DNA from: Sinorhizobium sp. A49
Lineage (GTDB): Bacteria; Pseudomonadota; Alphaproteobacteria; Rhizobiales; Rhizobiaceae
Reading direction: 5' to 3'
Assembly (NCBI RefSeq): GCF_002002725.1
Contig: NZ_MUNW01000077.1
Coordinates: forward strand, 26,405 to 90,404
Length of the DNA stretch: 64,000 nucleotides
Shown here: positions 9,158-19,627 of the stretch, in pieces
How positions within the stretch are numbered: the stretch's first letter is position 1
How the letters are laid out: each line of letters begins with the position of its first letter
Notes under the pieces: model-generated
The model's input: only the letters and a program-made list of their open reading frames with translations
The model's database searches: none
Told to the model about the DNA's origin: nothing
Position numbers and translations under genes: made by a program

Positions 9158-10528
9158 CTATCCCTGTTCGAACGCAGCCGAGACGCGCGCGGCACCCAGC
9201 CGTGTAAGACAGGAGCGCGCCGATTCGCCAGCGTCTTTGTTTTTGCGCACCAGGTCGGCCAGCCGTTCCAGCGCGGATTTCATTCCATTTTCATCGGTGT
9301 AGGCATTCGCGCCATCCTTCGCCGCCCCATTTACGACAAGCGCATATCCTGATGGCGCACCCACCAGCGTCAACCCCGACGCCTTCGGACGGGCGCAGCC
9401 CTTGAGACAGCCGGAGAGATGCACCGTCAGCGAGCCGTCGAAGAGATCCGGCACCGTTTCCACCCATAGCCGCGCCATTGCCTTGGTGTCCATCCATGCG
9501 GACGCGCAGCCGGTGCTGCCGGCGCAGGTGGCAATGTGGTTTCGCGGGTCGTCGCTCGCGATGCGGAGCCCCTGAGCCAGCGCGAGGCGCTGGGTGATTG
9601 CGGCAGCTTCTCCTTCCAGACCCAGCACGAAGAAACCGTGTCCGGGCGCAAGCCGGATTTCTCGTGCCCCAAGCTCGGCGGCTTGCCGAAGAAACGCCAT
9701 AAGACTGATCGCGTCGATCTGGGCAAAGGCGAGCCCGAGACCAAGCACAATGCCAGCCGAACCGAGATCGTGGATGCCGACGACCGAAGGTGTGGGCATC
9801 AAAGACAAAGCGATGCCGACACTCTCGGCGCTAGACGAACAGAACGCCTGAACCGCGCAAACGTCGAGATCCCGGCCACGTGCGGCCGGACCGATGGCGG
9901 TCAAGGCTTCGAGAATCCGGATAACGACCGGTATCACCGCCTCGCTTTTGAGGACTCCGACGGGCTTCGCCGTCGAAGCGGTTCCGGCAAGCGACAGGCT
10001 CCAACAAATCTCGTCGCCGCGCCGAAAGGCCTGCAGGCGAAGGTCGGCAAGCGTATCGCCGAGATGGAACTGACCGCCGCCATCGACGATGATGCTAAGC
10101 TTCGGCGCGAGCCTCAAAGCGGCCCGCCGTGCGGCGATCTCCTTGCGCAGCGCGGCAGCGAGGCCCCGGGGGTCGGCGATCTCTTCCGGGTCGATGCCGG
10201 CAAGCGGCGGAGTCTCGATCGCAACGCCGTCGGGAACCACGATCGCCGCCTCGCCGATCGCTTCGGCAAGGCCGGGGACGGTCGATGCCGTCAGCCCGCG
10301 GACCTGCACGTTGCCGCGCGCGGTAATTTCCAGAATGCCGTTGCCGAATTGGCGGGCGGCCTTGGCGACATCAGAGAACTGCGAAAGTGTCAGGCTGCCG
10401 TCGAGCGGGCGCAGCCGCACCAACAGCCCATCGCCTGTCGGCATCGGTGCGGCAAGCGACGGGCATGCGCCGCGACGCATGGCGGCGGCATCCGTTGTTT
10501 GCATTGTCGGCACGGCGCAACTGCTCAT
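9158..10528 (-). CDS. cobG: Precorrin-3B synthase
   Basis: A sirohaem/nitrite-reductase-like monooxygenase that hydroxylates C20 of precorrin-3A, the oxygen-dependent step of the aerobic pathway. With the start at ATG 10528 (MSSCAVPTMQ) it has 456 residues. GNILEITARGNVQVRG-type sequence near residue 60 and the cysteine set CAGSTGC and SGCLKGC around residues 335-385 are the Fe-S cluster ligands. Upstream in-frame codons to 10714 run into the cobG-cobF spacer and show no family sequence. The ribosome site is weak (GAGACAAG). Confidence 0.93.
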   Translation of the reverse strand: MSSCAVPTMQTTDAAAMRRGACPSLAAPMPTGDGLLVRLRPLDGSLTLSQFSDVAKAARQFGNGILEITARGNVQVRGLTASTVPGLAEAIGEAAIVVPDGVAIETPPLAGIDPEEIADPRGLAAALRKEIAARRAALRLAPKLSIIVDGGGQFHLGDTLADLRLQAFRRGDEICWSLSLAGTASTAKPVGVLKSEAVIPVVIRILEALTAIGPAARGRDLDVCAVQAFCSSSAESVGIALSLMPTPSVVGIHDLGSAGIVLGLGLAFAQIDAISLMAFLRQAAELGAREIRLAPGHGFFVLGLEGEAAAITQRLALAQGLRIASDDPRNHIATCAGSTGCASAWMDTKAMARLWVETVPDLFDGSLTVHLSGCLKGCARPKASGLTLVGAPSGYALVVNGAAKDGANAYTDENGMKSALERLADLVRKNKDAGESARSCLTRLGAARVSAAFEQG

Positions 10529-10662
10529 CGGCTTGTCTCGGTCTCTCCCAACGCTGGCCCTATCGGTGGGCGTCTTTTCGCCAGACGCTATAGCACAGTG
10601 ACCGACGTTGAGAGAGATCAAAGACGACGGGAAAAGCCGTGTGAAAGCAGGTGCGGGAGCCG

Positions 10663-11433
10663 CTATTCCTCGAAATCGGCACCCTTGCGCAGAAGGTAGA
10701 TATCCATGATCCACCCCATGCGCTGGCGTTCCCTTGCGCGCGTCGCCAGGATCTCGTCCTTGACGTCGGCAAGGCGACCGGAGATGACGATCTCGTCAGG
10801 CGTTCCGAGATAGGCGCCCCAATAGATCTCCGCGTCCGGATCCTCGATCCGCTGGAAGGCCTGCTCGCCATCGAGCATGACGACAGAGGTCTGGCTGCGC
10901 TCGGGGAAACTCTCGGACAAGCGACGCCCGGTGGTGATCTCGACCGGCTTGCCGACCAGGTTCAGCGGAATGCGATGGCTGGCGCAAAGCGCCTGCAGAC
11001 TGGTGATCCCCGGCAGAACGTCATAGTCGAAGACGACCTTGCCCCGCGCCTTCACCCGCTCGACGATGCGAATGGTGCTGTCATAGAGCATCGGATCGCC
11101 CCAGACGAGAAAGGCGCCGATCCCGTCGTCACCCAGTTCGCTGCCGATCAGGTGCTCGTAGATCTCGGCGATGCGGGCGTGCCAGTCGTCGACGCTGCCG
11201 TCATAGCTGACGCCCTCGGTGCGGCGGACCGGCACCGCGAATTCGACCGTGCGGCTGTCAGCGCGCGTCACGTAGCGCGCGCAGATCTCGCGGCGCACCT
11301 CGGCAAGCTCGGTCTTCTTCTCGCCCTTGGTCGGGATGAACAACACGTCGGCGCGGTTGAGCGCGTTGATCGCCTGGACGGTCATGTGCTCGGGATTGCC
11401 GGAGCCGATGCCGATGATCAGAAGTTTTCGCAC
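10663..11433 (-). CDS. cobF: Precorrin-5 C1-methyltransferase/deacetylase (precorrin-6A synthase)
   Basis: A tetrapyrrole methylase of 256 residues that methylates C1 and releases the acetyl fragment. Motifs are LLIIGIGSGNPEHMTVQAIN, FLVWGDPMLYDSTIRIVE and YDVLPGITSLQALC. The start is GTG at 11433, preceded by AGGGG. A 134-bp spacer separates it from cobG, so cobG may have its own promoter. I see no cobalamin riboswitch in that spacer or upstream of cobF. Confidence 0.94.
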   Translation of the reverse strand: MRKLLIIGIGSGNPEHMTVQAINALNRADVLFIPTKGEKKTELAEVRREICARYVTRADSRTVEFAVPVRRTEGVSYDGSVDDWHARIAEIYEHLIGSELGDDGIGAFLVWGDPMLYDSTIRIVERVKARGKVVFDYDVLPGITSLQALCASHRIPLNLVGKPVEITTGRRLSESFPERSQTSVVMLDGEQAFQRIEDPDAEIYWGAYLGTPDEIVISGRLADVKDEILATRARERQRMGWIMDIYLLRKGADFEE

Positions 11434-11585
11434 ACGCGCCCCTGTCGTTCGTCAAAGTGTTTCAGCACCCGTTGCGCGCCTGAACCAGCGCGCGGCGCTG
11501 TCCGTGTCTTTGGCGGATCGGCGATTGAGACGCAAGCTCCACTCGCGACAGCGTTCCGGCCGCCAGCGCCATGGTATCCAGGAGA

Positions 11586-12284
11586 CTAAGAGACTTCCGG
11601 ATTTTCGGGCAATGTCCAGTCGATCGGCTCAAAACCTTTCGAGACGAGGAACTCATTGGCCTGGGAGAAATGCCGGCAGCCGAGAAAACCGGAATGCGCC
11701 GAGAGCGGCGACGGATGCGGCGCCCGCAACACGAGATGGCGCGATCGGTCGACGAAGGCGGCCTTCTTCTGCGCGTAGGATCCCCAGAGCAGAAACACCA
11801 CCGGGTGATCCGCCTCGTTGACGGCGCGGATGATCGCGTCGGTAAAGCGCTCCCAGCCGCGTCCCTGATGCGAGGCCGCCTGCCCGCGCTCGACCGTCAG
11901 CACGCTGTTGAGCAGCAGCACACCCTGCTTCGCCCAACTTTCGAGAAAGCCGTGGCGAGCCGGGGCGATACCGAGGTCGGTCTTCAATTCCTTGTAGATG
12001 TTGACGAGCGACGGCGGCGTGCGAACACCCGGGCGTACGCTGAAGCAGAGCCCGTGCGCCTGGCCATCGCCGTGATAGGGATCTTGGCCCAAGATGACGA
12101 CGCGCACCTTGTCGAGCGGCGTCAGATCGAGCGCCCGAAAATACTCAGGCCCCCGCGGAAAGATCTGCCGCCCTTCGCTGCGCGCATCGACCAGGAACTG
12201 CTTGAGTTCGCCCATATACGGGCTGGAAAATTCCGGCTCCAGTGCCGCTTTCCAGCTGTCTTCGAGCTTCACTGCCGTGTCCAT
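11586..12284 (-). CDS. ung: Uracil-DNA glycosylase
   Basis: A family 1 UDG of 232 residues that removes uracil from DNA. The water-activating motif GQDPYHG lies near residue 65, and [20 protein letters not shown] near residue 185 holds the minor-groove loop. Start ATG 12284 has GGAGG six bases upstream. The longer in-frame option of 256 residues reaches into the modA upstream region and is less likely. It stands alone between cobF and mod. Confidence 0.96.
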   Translation of the reverse strand: MDTAVKLEDSWKAALEPEFSSPYMGELKQFLVDARSEGRQIFPRGPEYFRALDLTPLDKVRVVILGQDPYHGDGQAHGLCFSVRPGVRTPPSLVNIYKELKTDLGIAPARHGFLESWAKQGVLLLNSVLTVERGQAASHQGRGWERFTDAIIRAVNEADHPVVFLLWGSYAQKKAAFVDRSRHLVLRAPHPSPLSAHSGFLGCRHFSQANEFLVSKGFEPIDWTLPENPEVS

Positions 12285-12405
12285 ACCGCCTCCGGTCCGT
12301 TGCATCCGCCTGTCGCCCGGGAATTTAGGCCGATCACCCGCCACCGCAAGCATCAATCCCGCGACGAGCCGCTTGTATCACGGCTTTTACTAGCGCTTTC
12401 GAGCA

Positions 12406-12431
12406 GCATTGTATTTCAATGGATACAACGC
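12406..12431 (+). promoter_or_regulatory. ModE-like box 1 upstream of modA
   Basis: Inverted repeat GCATTGTAT-N8-ATACAACGC, with 8 of 9 arm positions matching. The half-site agrees with CGTTRTAT, close to the CGTTATAT core of known molybdenum (ModE/Mop) boxes. It is centred 42 bp from box 2, so both lie on the same helical face. Confidence 0.65.
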
Positions 12432-12447
12432 TAATCAGGAGGAGATA

Positions 12448-12473
12448 TCGTTATATCCTGAAAAATACCACGA
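12448..12473 (+). promoter_or_regulatory. ModE-like box 2 upstream of modA
   Basis: Inverted repeat TCGTTATAT-N8-ATACCACGA (7 of 9 arm positions), the same 9-8-9 layout as box 1. It ends 18 bases before the modA start, where a bound repressor would block transcription or initiation. Confidence 0.65.
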
Positions 12474-12490
12474 ACTTGATGGAGGCAAGC

Positions 12491-13285
12491 ATGATGATGC
12501 AACGCAGACAATTGCTGAAGGGACTGGTGCTCGCCCTTGGCGTCGCCTTTACCGGAGCAACCTTTGCGCCTGATGCCGCCATGGCCGAAGACAAGGTAAC
12601 GGTCTTTGCCGCCGCGAGCCTGAAGAACGCGCTCGATGCGATCAACGCCGAATGGCAGAAGGAAAGCGGCAAGGAGACGACCGTTTCCTATGCGGCGAGC
12701 TCGGCCCTTGCCAAGCAGGTGGAACAGGGCGCACCGGCCGATGTGTTCATCTCCGCCGATCTCGCCTGGATGGACTATCTCGCTGAGAAAAAGCTGATCA
12801 AGGACGATACTCGCGCCAACCTGCTCGGCAACCGTATCGTTCTCGTCTCGGGCAAGGCGGATGCGCCGCCGGTCGAGATCAAGCAGGGCTTCGATCTGAC
12901 AACGCTGATCGGCGACGGTCGCCTGGCGATGGGTGCGGTCGATTCCGTGCCGGCCGGCAAATACGGCAAGGCCGCGCTTGAAAAGCTCGGCGTCTGGTCG
13001 AGCGTCGAACAGAAAGTCGCCGGCGCCGAGAGCGTGCGCGCAGCCCTGCTGCTGGTCTCGCGCGGCGAAGCGCCCTATGGCATCGTCTACCAGACCGACG
13101 CTGCCGCGGATCCGGGCGTCAAGGTCGTCGGCACCTTCCCCGAGGACAGCCATCCGCCGATCATCTACCCGATCGCGGTCACGGCGGACAGCAAGAACGC
13201 CGATGCCGCCGCCTATGTCGACTTCATCAAGTCCGACAAGGCTGCACCGCTCTTTGAAAAGCAGGGATTCACCATCCTGAAATAA
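12491..13285 (+). CDS. modA: Molybdate-binding periplasmic protein
   Basis: The substrate-binding subunit of the high-affinity molybdate ABC importer. With the ATG at 12491 (GGAGG five bases upstream) it has 264 residues. A second ATG three bases on is equally usable. The leader QRRQLLKGLVLALG with cleavage after AMA resembles a Tat signal (RR-x-L-L-K). The mature part has the anion-binding pattern VFAAASLKNALD and later MGAVDSVPAGKYGKAAL and GAESVRAALLLVSRGEAPYGIVYQTDA. Regulation is probably by the two ModE-like boxes immediately upstream. Confidence 0.95.
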   Translation: MMMQRRQLLKGLVLALGVAFTGATFAPDAAMAEDKVTVFAAASLKNALDAINAEWQKESGKETTVSYAASSALAKQVEQGAPADVFISADLAWMDYLAEKKLIKDDTRANLLGNRIVLVSGKADAPPVEIKQGFDLTTLIGDGRLAMGAVDSVPAGKYGKAALEKLGVWSSVEQKVAGAESVRAALLLVSRGEAPYGIVYQTDAAADPGVKVVGTFPEDSHPPIIYPIAVTADSKNADAAAYVDFIKSDKAAPLFEKQGFTILK

Positions 13286-13332
13286 CCGTCGCCTCGCCTG
13301 TCCAGAAACGGGCGAAGCATCTATCGTTCTCC

Positions 13333-13359
13333 AGCGCCGCGCGCACATCGCGCGGCGCT
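13333..13359 (+). terminator. GC-rich hairpin between modA and modB
   Basis: A perfect 11-bp stem (AGCGCCGCGCG) with a 5-base loop lies in the 102-bp modA-modB spacer. There is no T-run after it. It would act as a partial terminator or mRNA 3'-end stabiliser giving more ModA than ModBC, as is common for binding-protein operons. Confidence 0.5.
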
Positions 13360-13387
13360 CTACATTTCGACCGGGGGTGACACGACT

Positions 13388-14089
13388 TTGGATTGGTTGG
13401 AGTTGAGCGAGGCGGAATGGACGGCGATCCTGCTGAGCCTGCGCGTGGCGACGGTGGCGATGGTCTGCAGCCTGCCCTTTGCGCTTGGCGTTGCCATGCT
13501 GCTTGCCCGCGGCCGCTTCTGGGGCAAGACGGCGCTGAATGGTCTCGTGCACATGCCGCTGATCCTGCCGCCTGTTGTCACCGGCTTTCTGCTGCTGCTT
13601 CTGTTCGGCCGTAGAGGACCTATCGGCGCGTTTCTGGCCGAGAATTTCGGCCTCGTCTTTTCCTTCCGCTGGACCGGGGCTGCCCTTGCCTGCGCCGTCA
13701 TGGCCTTTCCCTTGATGGTGCGCAGCATCCGGCTGTCGATCGAGGCGGTCGACCGCAAGCTCGAGGATGCCGCGACCACGCTCGGCGCCGGGCCGATCTG
13801 GGTGTTCTTCACCGTCACCCTGCCGCTGATCCTGCCGGGCATCATCGCCGGCATGATCCTCGCCTTTGCCAAGGCCATGGGCGAGTTCGGCGCGACGATC
13901 ACCTTTGTCTCCAACATTCCCGGCGAAACGCAGACCCTGTCGGCGGCGATCTACACCTTTACCCAGGTGCCGGGCGGCGACGCCGGCGCCATGCGCCTGA
14001 CGATCATCTCGGTGATCATCTCCATGGCGGCGCTGATGCTCTCGGAACTGCTGGCAAACGCTGCCGCCAAGCGGACGGTTGCCGCATGA
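13388..14089 (+). CDS. modB: Molybdate ABC transporter permease
   Basis: An inner-membrane permease of 233 residues with five or more hydrophobic helices. The cytoplasmic EAA loop is [27 protein letters not shown] near residue 125. The predicted start is TTG at 13388, with GGGGGTG eight bases upstream; there is no ATG or GTG that keeps the first helix. The stop overlaps the modC start (ATGA at 14086). Confidence 0.94.
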   Translation: MDWLELSEAEWTAILLSLRVATVAMVCSLPFALGVAMLLARGRFWGKTALNGLVHMPLILPPVVTGFLLLLLFGRRGPIGAFLAENFGLVFSFRWTGAALACAVMAFPLMVRSIRLSIEAVDRKLEDAATTLGAGPIWVFFTVTLPLILPGIIAGMILAFAKAMGEFGATITFVSNIPGETQTLSAAIYTFTQVPGGDAGAMRLTIISVIISMAALMLSELLANAAAKRTVAA

Positions 14090-15159
14090 GCCTGCTCGTC
14101 GAAGCCCGCCACAAGCTCGGCGACTTCTCCGTCGACGCTGCCTTCACCTCCGATGGCGGCGTCACCGCGCTGTTCGGCCGCTCGGGCTCGGGCAAGACCT
14201 CGCTGATCAACATCATCGCCGGCCTGATGAAGCCGCAGAGCGGTCGCGTGGTGCTCGACGGCGACATCATCGCCGACAGCGAACGGCGGATCTTCACGCC
14301 GGTCCATCGCCGCCGCTTCGGGTATGTCTTTCAGGAGGCACGCCTGTTCCCGCATTTGAGCGTCGCCAGCAACCTTGCCTATGGCCGCTGGTTTGCCGGC
14401 AAGCAAGGAAAGGCAGCCGACACGGGACACGTCGTCGACATGCTCGGCATCGGCCAGCTGCTTGAACGCAATCCGTCGGCGCTCTCGGGCGGCGAACGGC
14501 AGCGGGTCGCCATCGGCCGCGCCTTGCTGGCCGCCCCTCGCCTGCTGCTCATGGATGAACCGCTCGCGGCCCTCGACGACGAGCGCAAGGCCGAGATCCT
14601 GCCCTATCTCGAACGCTTGCGCGACGATGCCGGCATTCCGATCGTCTATGTCAGCCACTCCGTCAGCGAAGTCGCGCGCCTCGCCCAGCGGGTCGTGGTG
14701 CTGGAGGATGGCCGCGTGAAGGCATCGGGCGCTGCCGCCGACGTGTTGAGCGCGCCGGCAGCGACGGTTGCCACCGGCCGGCGCGAAGCGGGCGTATTGC
14801 TCGAAGGCGTTGTCGAGATGCACGATACCACTCACGACCTGACGACGGTGCGCGTCGGCGAGCGGCTTATCCGGGTGCAAGGGATCGACCTGGCGCCGGG
14901 GCATGGCTTGCGCCTGCACATCGCCGCGCGCGACGTCATGCTGGCGACGGTTCGCCCCGAGGGCATCAGCGCCCTCAACGTGCTGGAGGGAACGATCGTC
15001 GATCTGGTGGCGGGCGAAAACGGCAGCGTCGATGTGCGCATAGACTGCGGCGGAACGACGATCGCCGCGCGCATCACGACATTCTCACGCGATGCGCTGC
15101 AACTCCACCAGGGCAAACCGGTTCACGCCATCATTAAGTCGGTGGCAATCGATCACTGA
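14086..15159 (+). CDS. modC: Molybdate ABC transporter ATPase
   Basis: A 357-residue ATPase of the importer. Walker A is GRSGSGKTS (residues 31-39), the signature is LSGGERQR (near 134), Walker B is [13 protein letters not shown] (near 155), and the switch histidine is in VYVSHS. The C-terminal third is the TOBE (molybdate-binding) domain ([22 protein letters not shown]). Its last 26 bases overlap the end of the convergent ModE-like regulator. Confidence 0.95.
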   Translation: MSLLVEARHKLGDFSVDAAFTSDGGVTALFGRSGSGKTSLINIIAGLMKPQSGRVVLDGDIIADSERRIFTPVHRRRFGYVFQEARLFPHLSVASNLAYGRWFAGKQGKAADTGHVVDMLGIGQLLERNPSALSGGERQRVAIGRALLAAPRLLLMDEPLAALDDERKAEILPYLERLRDDAGIPIVYVSHSVSEVARLAQRVVVLEDGRVKASGAAADVLSAPAATVATGRREAGVLLEGVVEMHDTTHDLTTVRVGERLIRVQGIDLAPGHGLRLHIAARDVMLATVRPEGISALNVLEGTIVDLVAGENGSVDVRIDCGGTTIAARITTFSRDALQLHQGKPVHAIIKSVAIDH

Positions 15160-15526
15160 TCGGCGTTTGCTCGGAATCACGAGCGGCTTCGAGCCAGGCG
15201 AGATCGTCGGCGATCGCCGCCCGCGCCTTTGCCTCCATCTCACGGTAGCGGCAGATCAGCGTTTCTCCGAAGGGCGTCAGCGCGGCGCCGCCGCCCTGTT
15301 TGCCGCCGCGCTGGCTTTCGACCGACGGCTCCTTGAACATCCGGTTCAATGCATCGACCAGCAGCCAGGCCCGGCGGTAGGACATGTCCATGGCGCGACC
15401 GGCGGCCGAGATCGATCCGGTCTTGCGGATGTGTTCAAGAAGCATGATCTTGCCGCGCCCAAGCCGGTCTTCGGGCGGGAAGTCGATGCGCAGGATAGGG
15501 CGAAGGTCGTCAGGGCGATCATTCAT
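15134..15526 (-). CDS. Short ModE-like winged-helix molybdenum regulator (no TOBE domain)
   Basis: A 130-residue protein consisting of the LysR-type winged helix of Mod[37 protein letters not shown], then the glycine-rich wing [16 protein letters not shown]. Full-length ModE (about 260 residues) has a C-terminal double TOBE domain, which is missing here. It therefore either senses molybdate indirectly or regulates constitutively. ATG 15526 (MNDRPDD) is the likely start. Convergent with modC, it is the obvious candidate to bind the boxes at 12406-12473. Related short proteins are widespread and regulatory function is inferred from family and context. Confidence 0.85.
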   Translation of the reverse strand: MNDRPDDLRPILRIDFPPEDRLGRGKIMLLEHIRKTGSISAAGRAMDMSYRRAWLLVDALNRMFKEPSVESQRGGKQGGGAALTPFGETLICRYREMEAKARAAIADDLAWLEAARDSEQTPISDRLPPT

Positions 15527-15714
15527 GCGCGAAACATAGAAGCTTGCACGGCAAATCGAAAGTCGGTTCGCGACCGAGCCGGGCCGATTTCTCATCGGTC
15601 GATGCAAGCGCCCGTCAAAGAATGAGAAAGGCCAAAATCAGGGCCTTGATCTGTCCGTGCCGACATGCACCGATGGCGCATCCGCAGTAACCCCCGCCTG
15701 AAGGCTTATCTCCC

Positions 15715-17046
15715 ATGCCAGGTCCCCTTCTCGATGTCGTCGAAACCGATCAGATCCAACCGGCCAAAGCCGATGTCGTTATTGTCGGCGGCGGCATCAT
15801 CGGCGTCAGCACCGCGCTGTTTCTCGCCGAACGCGGCATTGACGTCGTGCTCTGCGAAAAAGGTACGCCCGGAGCCGAACAGTCGAGCCGCAACTGGGGT
15901 TGGGTGCGCGTCATGGGACGCGACGAACGGGAGATACCGCTCGCGATCGAGGCGCTGAAGATTTGGGATACGCTCGATGCGCGCGTCGGCGGTGAAACCG
16001 GCTTTCGGCGCAGCGGCATCCTCTACATCTCCGAAAACGAGACCGACATCGCCAACCGCGATGCCTGGCTGGCGATGGCGAGACCCTATGGCGTCGACAG
16101 CCGTCAAATCGGGGCTGAAGCGACAGAAGCGCTGATGCCGGGCGCCAGCATCCACTATAAAGGTGCGCTGCACACGCCGAGCGACGGCCGGGCCGAACCG
16201 CAAAAGGCGGTGCCGGCAATCGTTGCCGGAGCAAGACGCGCCGGTGCCCGCATTCTATCGGGCTGCGCGGTGCGCGGCATCGAGAGACAAGCCGGGCGCA
16301 TCAACGCCGTCGTCACCGAAAAGGGCCGGATCGAAACATCAAGTGTGGTCGTGGCCGGCGGGGCCTGGTCGCGGCTGTTCCTCAAGGGCCTCGGCGTCCG
16401 GCTGCCGCAACTGAAGGTCCGCAACACCGTGCTCAGAACCAGTGCGGTCTCGGGCGGCCCCGAAGGAGCGGGCGCCACCGGCGCCTACGCCTATCGCAAA
16501 CGGCTCGACGGCGGCTACACGATTGCCGATGGCGGCGCCAACCTGCATCCCGTCGCGCCCGACAGTTTTGCCTTCTTCCGCGATTTCCAGCCGGCACGGA
16601 AGGCCGAGGGCGAATCCGTCCAGGTCGGGCTCAGCGCCCAGAGCTGGCGAGAACTTTTCGAGATCGGCGCCGTCCCGCTCGATCGCCCCGGCGCCTTCGA
16701 GCGCCGCCGGGTGCTGGATCCGCAGCCCGATCAGCACTCCGCGCTGCGCGCATTCGATGAAGCGAAAAAGGCGCTGCCCTCCCTGCGCGACGCGCGGGTA
16801 CAGCAGGTTTGGGCCGGCCTGATCGACGTCACGCCCGACGCCGTTCCGGTGATTTCGACGGTCGAGAGCCTGCCCGGCCTCGTCGTTGCCACAGGTTTCT
16901 CCGGCCATGGCTTCGGTATCGGCCCGGGCGCCGGGCACCTGGTCGCCGACCTCGTCACCGGCCAGAAACCGATCGTCGACCCCACGCCTTTTCGCCTGTC
17001 GCGTTTCTCCGATGGCACGCCGATCACCATCGCTCCACCGGTTTGA
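15715..17046 (+). CDS. FAD-dependent amino-acid oxidase/dehydrogenase-like protein (DAO family)
   Basis: A 443-residue soluble flavoenzyme. The FAD dinucleotide motif VVIVGGGIIGVSTALFLAERGIDVVLCEKG lies at about residues 22-50. SSRNWGWVR is a DadA/GlpD-superfamily motif, and the C-terminal ATGFSGHGFGIGPGAGHLVADLVTG closes the FAD fold. It probably oxidises a secondary amine or a D-amino acid, but the substrate cannot be read from the sequence. It stands alone, downstream of and in the same direction as mod, separated from the ModE-like gene by 188 bp. The ribosome site (AAGG) is weak. Confidence 0.85.
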   Translation: MPGPLLDVVETDQIQPAKADVVIVGGGIIGVSTALFLAERGIDVVLCEKGTPGAEQSSRNWGWVRVMGRDEREIPLAIEALKIWDTLDARVGGETGFRRSGILYISENETDIANRDAWLAMARPYGVDSRQIGAEATEALMPGASIHYKGALHTPSDGRAEPQKAVPAIVAGARRAGARILSGCAVRGIERQAGRINAVVTEKGRIETSSVVVAGGAWSRLFLKGLGVRLPQLKVRNTVLRTSAVSGGPEGAGATGAYAYRKRLDGGYTIADGGANLHPVAPDSFAFFRDFQPARKAEGESVQVGLSAQSWRELFEIGAVPLDRPGAFERRRVLDPQPDQHSALRAFDEAKKALPSLRDARVQQVWAGLIDVTPDAVPVISTVESLPGLVVATGFSGHGFGIGPGAGHLVADLVTGQKPIVDPTPFRLSRFSDGTPITIAPPV

Positions 17047-18610
<1,564 letters not shown>

Positions 18611-18611
18611 T

Positions 18612-19625
18612 ATGGCCAGAATGACAATGATCGAGGCCGTGCGCAGCGCCATGGATGTCGCCATGGGGCGCGACGACAATGTCGTCGTCTTCGGCGAGGA
18701 CGTCGGTTACTTCGGCGGCGTCTTCCGCTGCACGCAGGGGCTCCAGGCGAAATACGGCAAGACCCGTTGCTTCGACGCGCCGATCAGCGAGAGCGGCATC
18801 GTCGGCACGGCGATCGGCATGGCGGCCTACGGGCTGAAGCCCTGCGTCGAAATCCAGTTCGCCGACTACATGTATCCGGCCTACGACCAGATCACCCAGG
18901 AAGCGGCCCGCATCCGCTACCGCTCCAACGGCGATTTCACCTGCCCGATCGTGCTGCGCATGCCGACCGGCGGCGGCATCTTCGGCGGCCAGACGCACAG
19001 CCAGAGCCCGGAAGCGCTGTTCACCCATGTCTGCGGCCTCAAGGTCGTCGTGCCGTCCAACCCCTATGACGCCAAGGGCCTGCTGATCGCCTCGATCGAG
19101 GACCCCGATCCGGTGATGTTCCTGGAGCCGAAGCGGCTCTATAACGGCCCCTTCGACGGCCACCACGATCGCCCCGTCATCCCCTGGTCGAAGCACGATC
19201 TCGGCGAGGTGCCGGAGGGCCATTACACGATCCCGATCGGCAAGGCTGAGGTGCGCCGCAAGGGTTCGGCCGTCACGGTCGTCGCCTATGGCACCATGGT
19301 GCATGTGGCGCTGGCAGCCGCCGAAGAGACCGGCATCGACGCCGAGGTGATCGACCTTCGCAGCCTGCTGCCGCTCGATCTCGATGCCATCGTGCAATCG
19401 GTCGAAAAGACCGGGCGCTGCGTCGTCGTGCATGAGGCGACGCTTACCTCGGGCTTCGGCGGCGAAATCGCCTCCCTCGTCCAGGAGCACTGCTTCTACC
19501 ATCTGGAAGCCCCGGTCGTGCGCGTCGCCGGCTGGGACACACCCTACCCGCATGCCCAGGAGTGGGACTATTTCCCCGGCCCGGCGCGCGTCGGACGCGC
19601 GCTCGTCGAAGTGATGGAGGCCTGA
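18612..19625 (+). CDS. bkdAB: Branched-chain 2-oxoacid dehydrogenase E1, beta subunit
   Basis: The E1 beta subunit, 337 residues, with MARMTMIEAVRSAMDVAMGRD at the start and the typical FGEDVGYFGGVFRCTQGL, FDAPISESGIVGTAIGMA and PTGGGIFGGQTHSQSPEALF blocks. ATG 18612 lies two bases after the bkdAA stop. The longer in-frame reading back to 18513 is inside bkdAA. Confidence 0.95.
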   Translation: MARMTMIEAVRSAMDVAMGRDDNVVVFGEDVGYFGGVFRCTQGLQAKYGKTRCFDAPISESGIVGTAIGMAAYGLKPCVEIQFADYMYPAYDQITQEAARIRYRSNGDFTCPIVLRMPTGGGIFGGQTHSQSPEALFTHVCGLKVVVPSNPYDAKGLLIASIEDPDPVMFLEPKRLYNGPFDGHHDRPVIPWSKHDLGEVPEGHYTIPIGKAEVRRKGSAVTVVAYGTMVHVALAAAEETGIDAEVIDLRSLLPLDLDAIVQSVEKTGRCVVVHEATLTSGFGGEIASLVQEHCFYHLEAPVVRVAGWDTPYPHAQEWDYFPGPARVGRALVEVMEA

Positions 19626-19627
19626 GC

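Noticed and set aside
10529..10662. Cobalamin riboswitch in the cobF-cobG spacer
   Set aside because: At 134 bases it is too short for the usual element and no B12-box-like conserved core could be seen on the minus strand.
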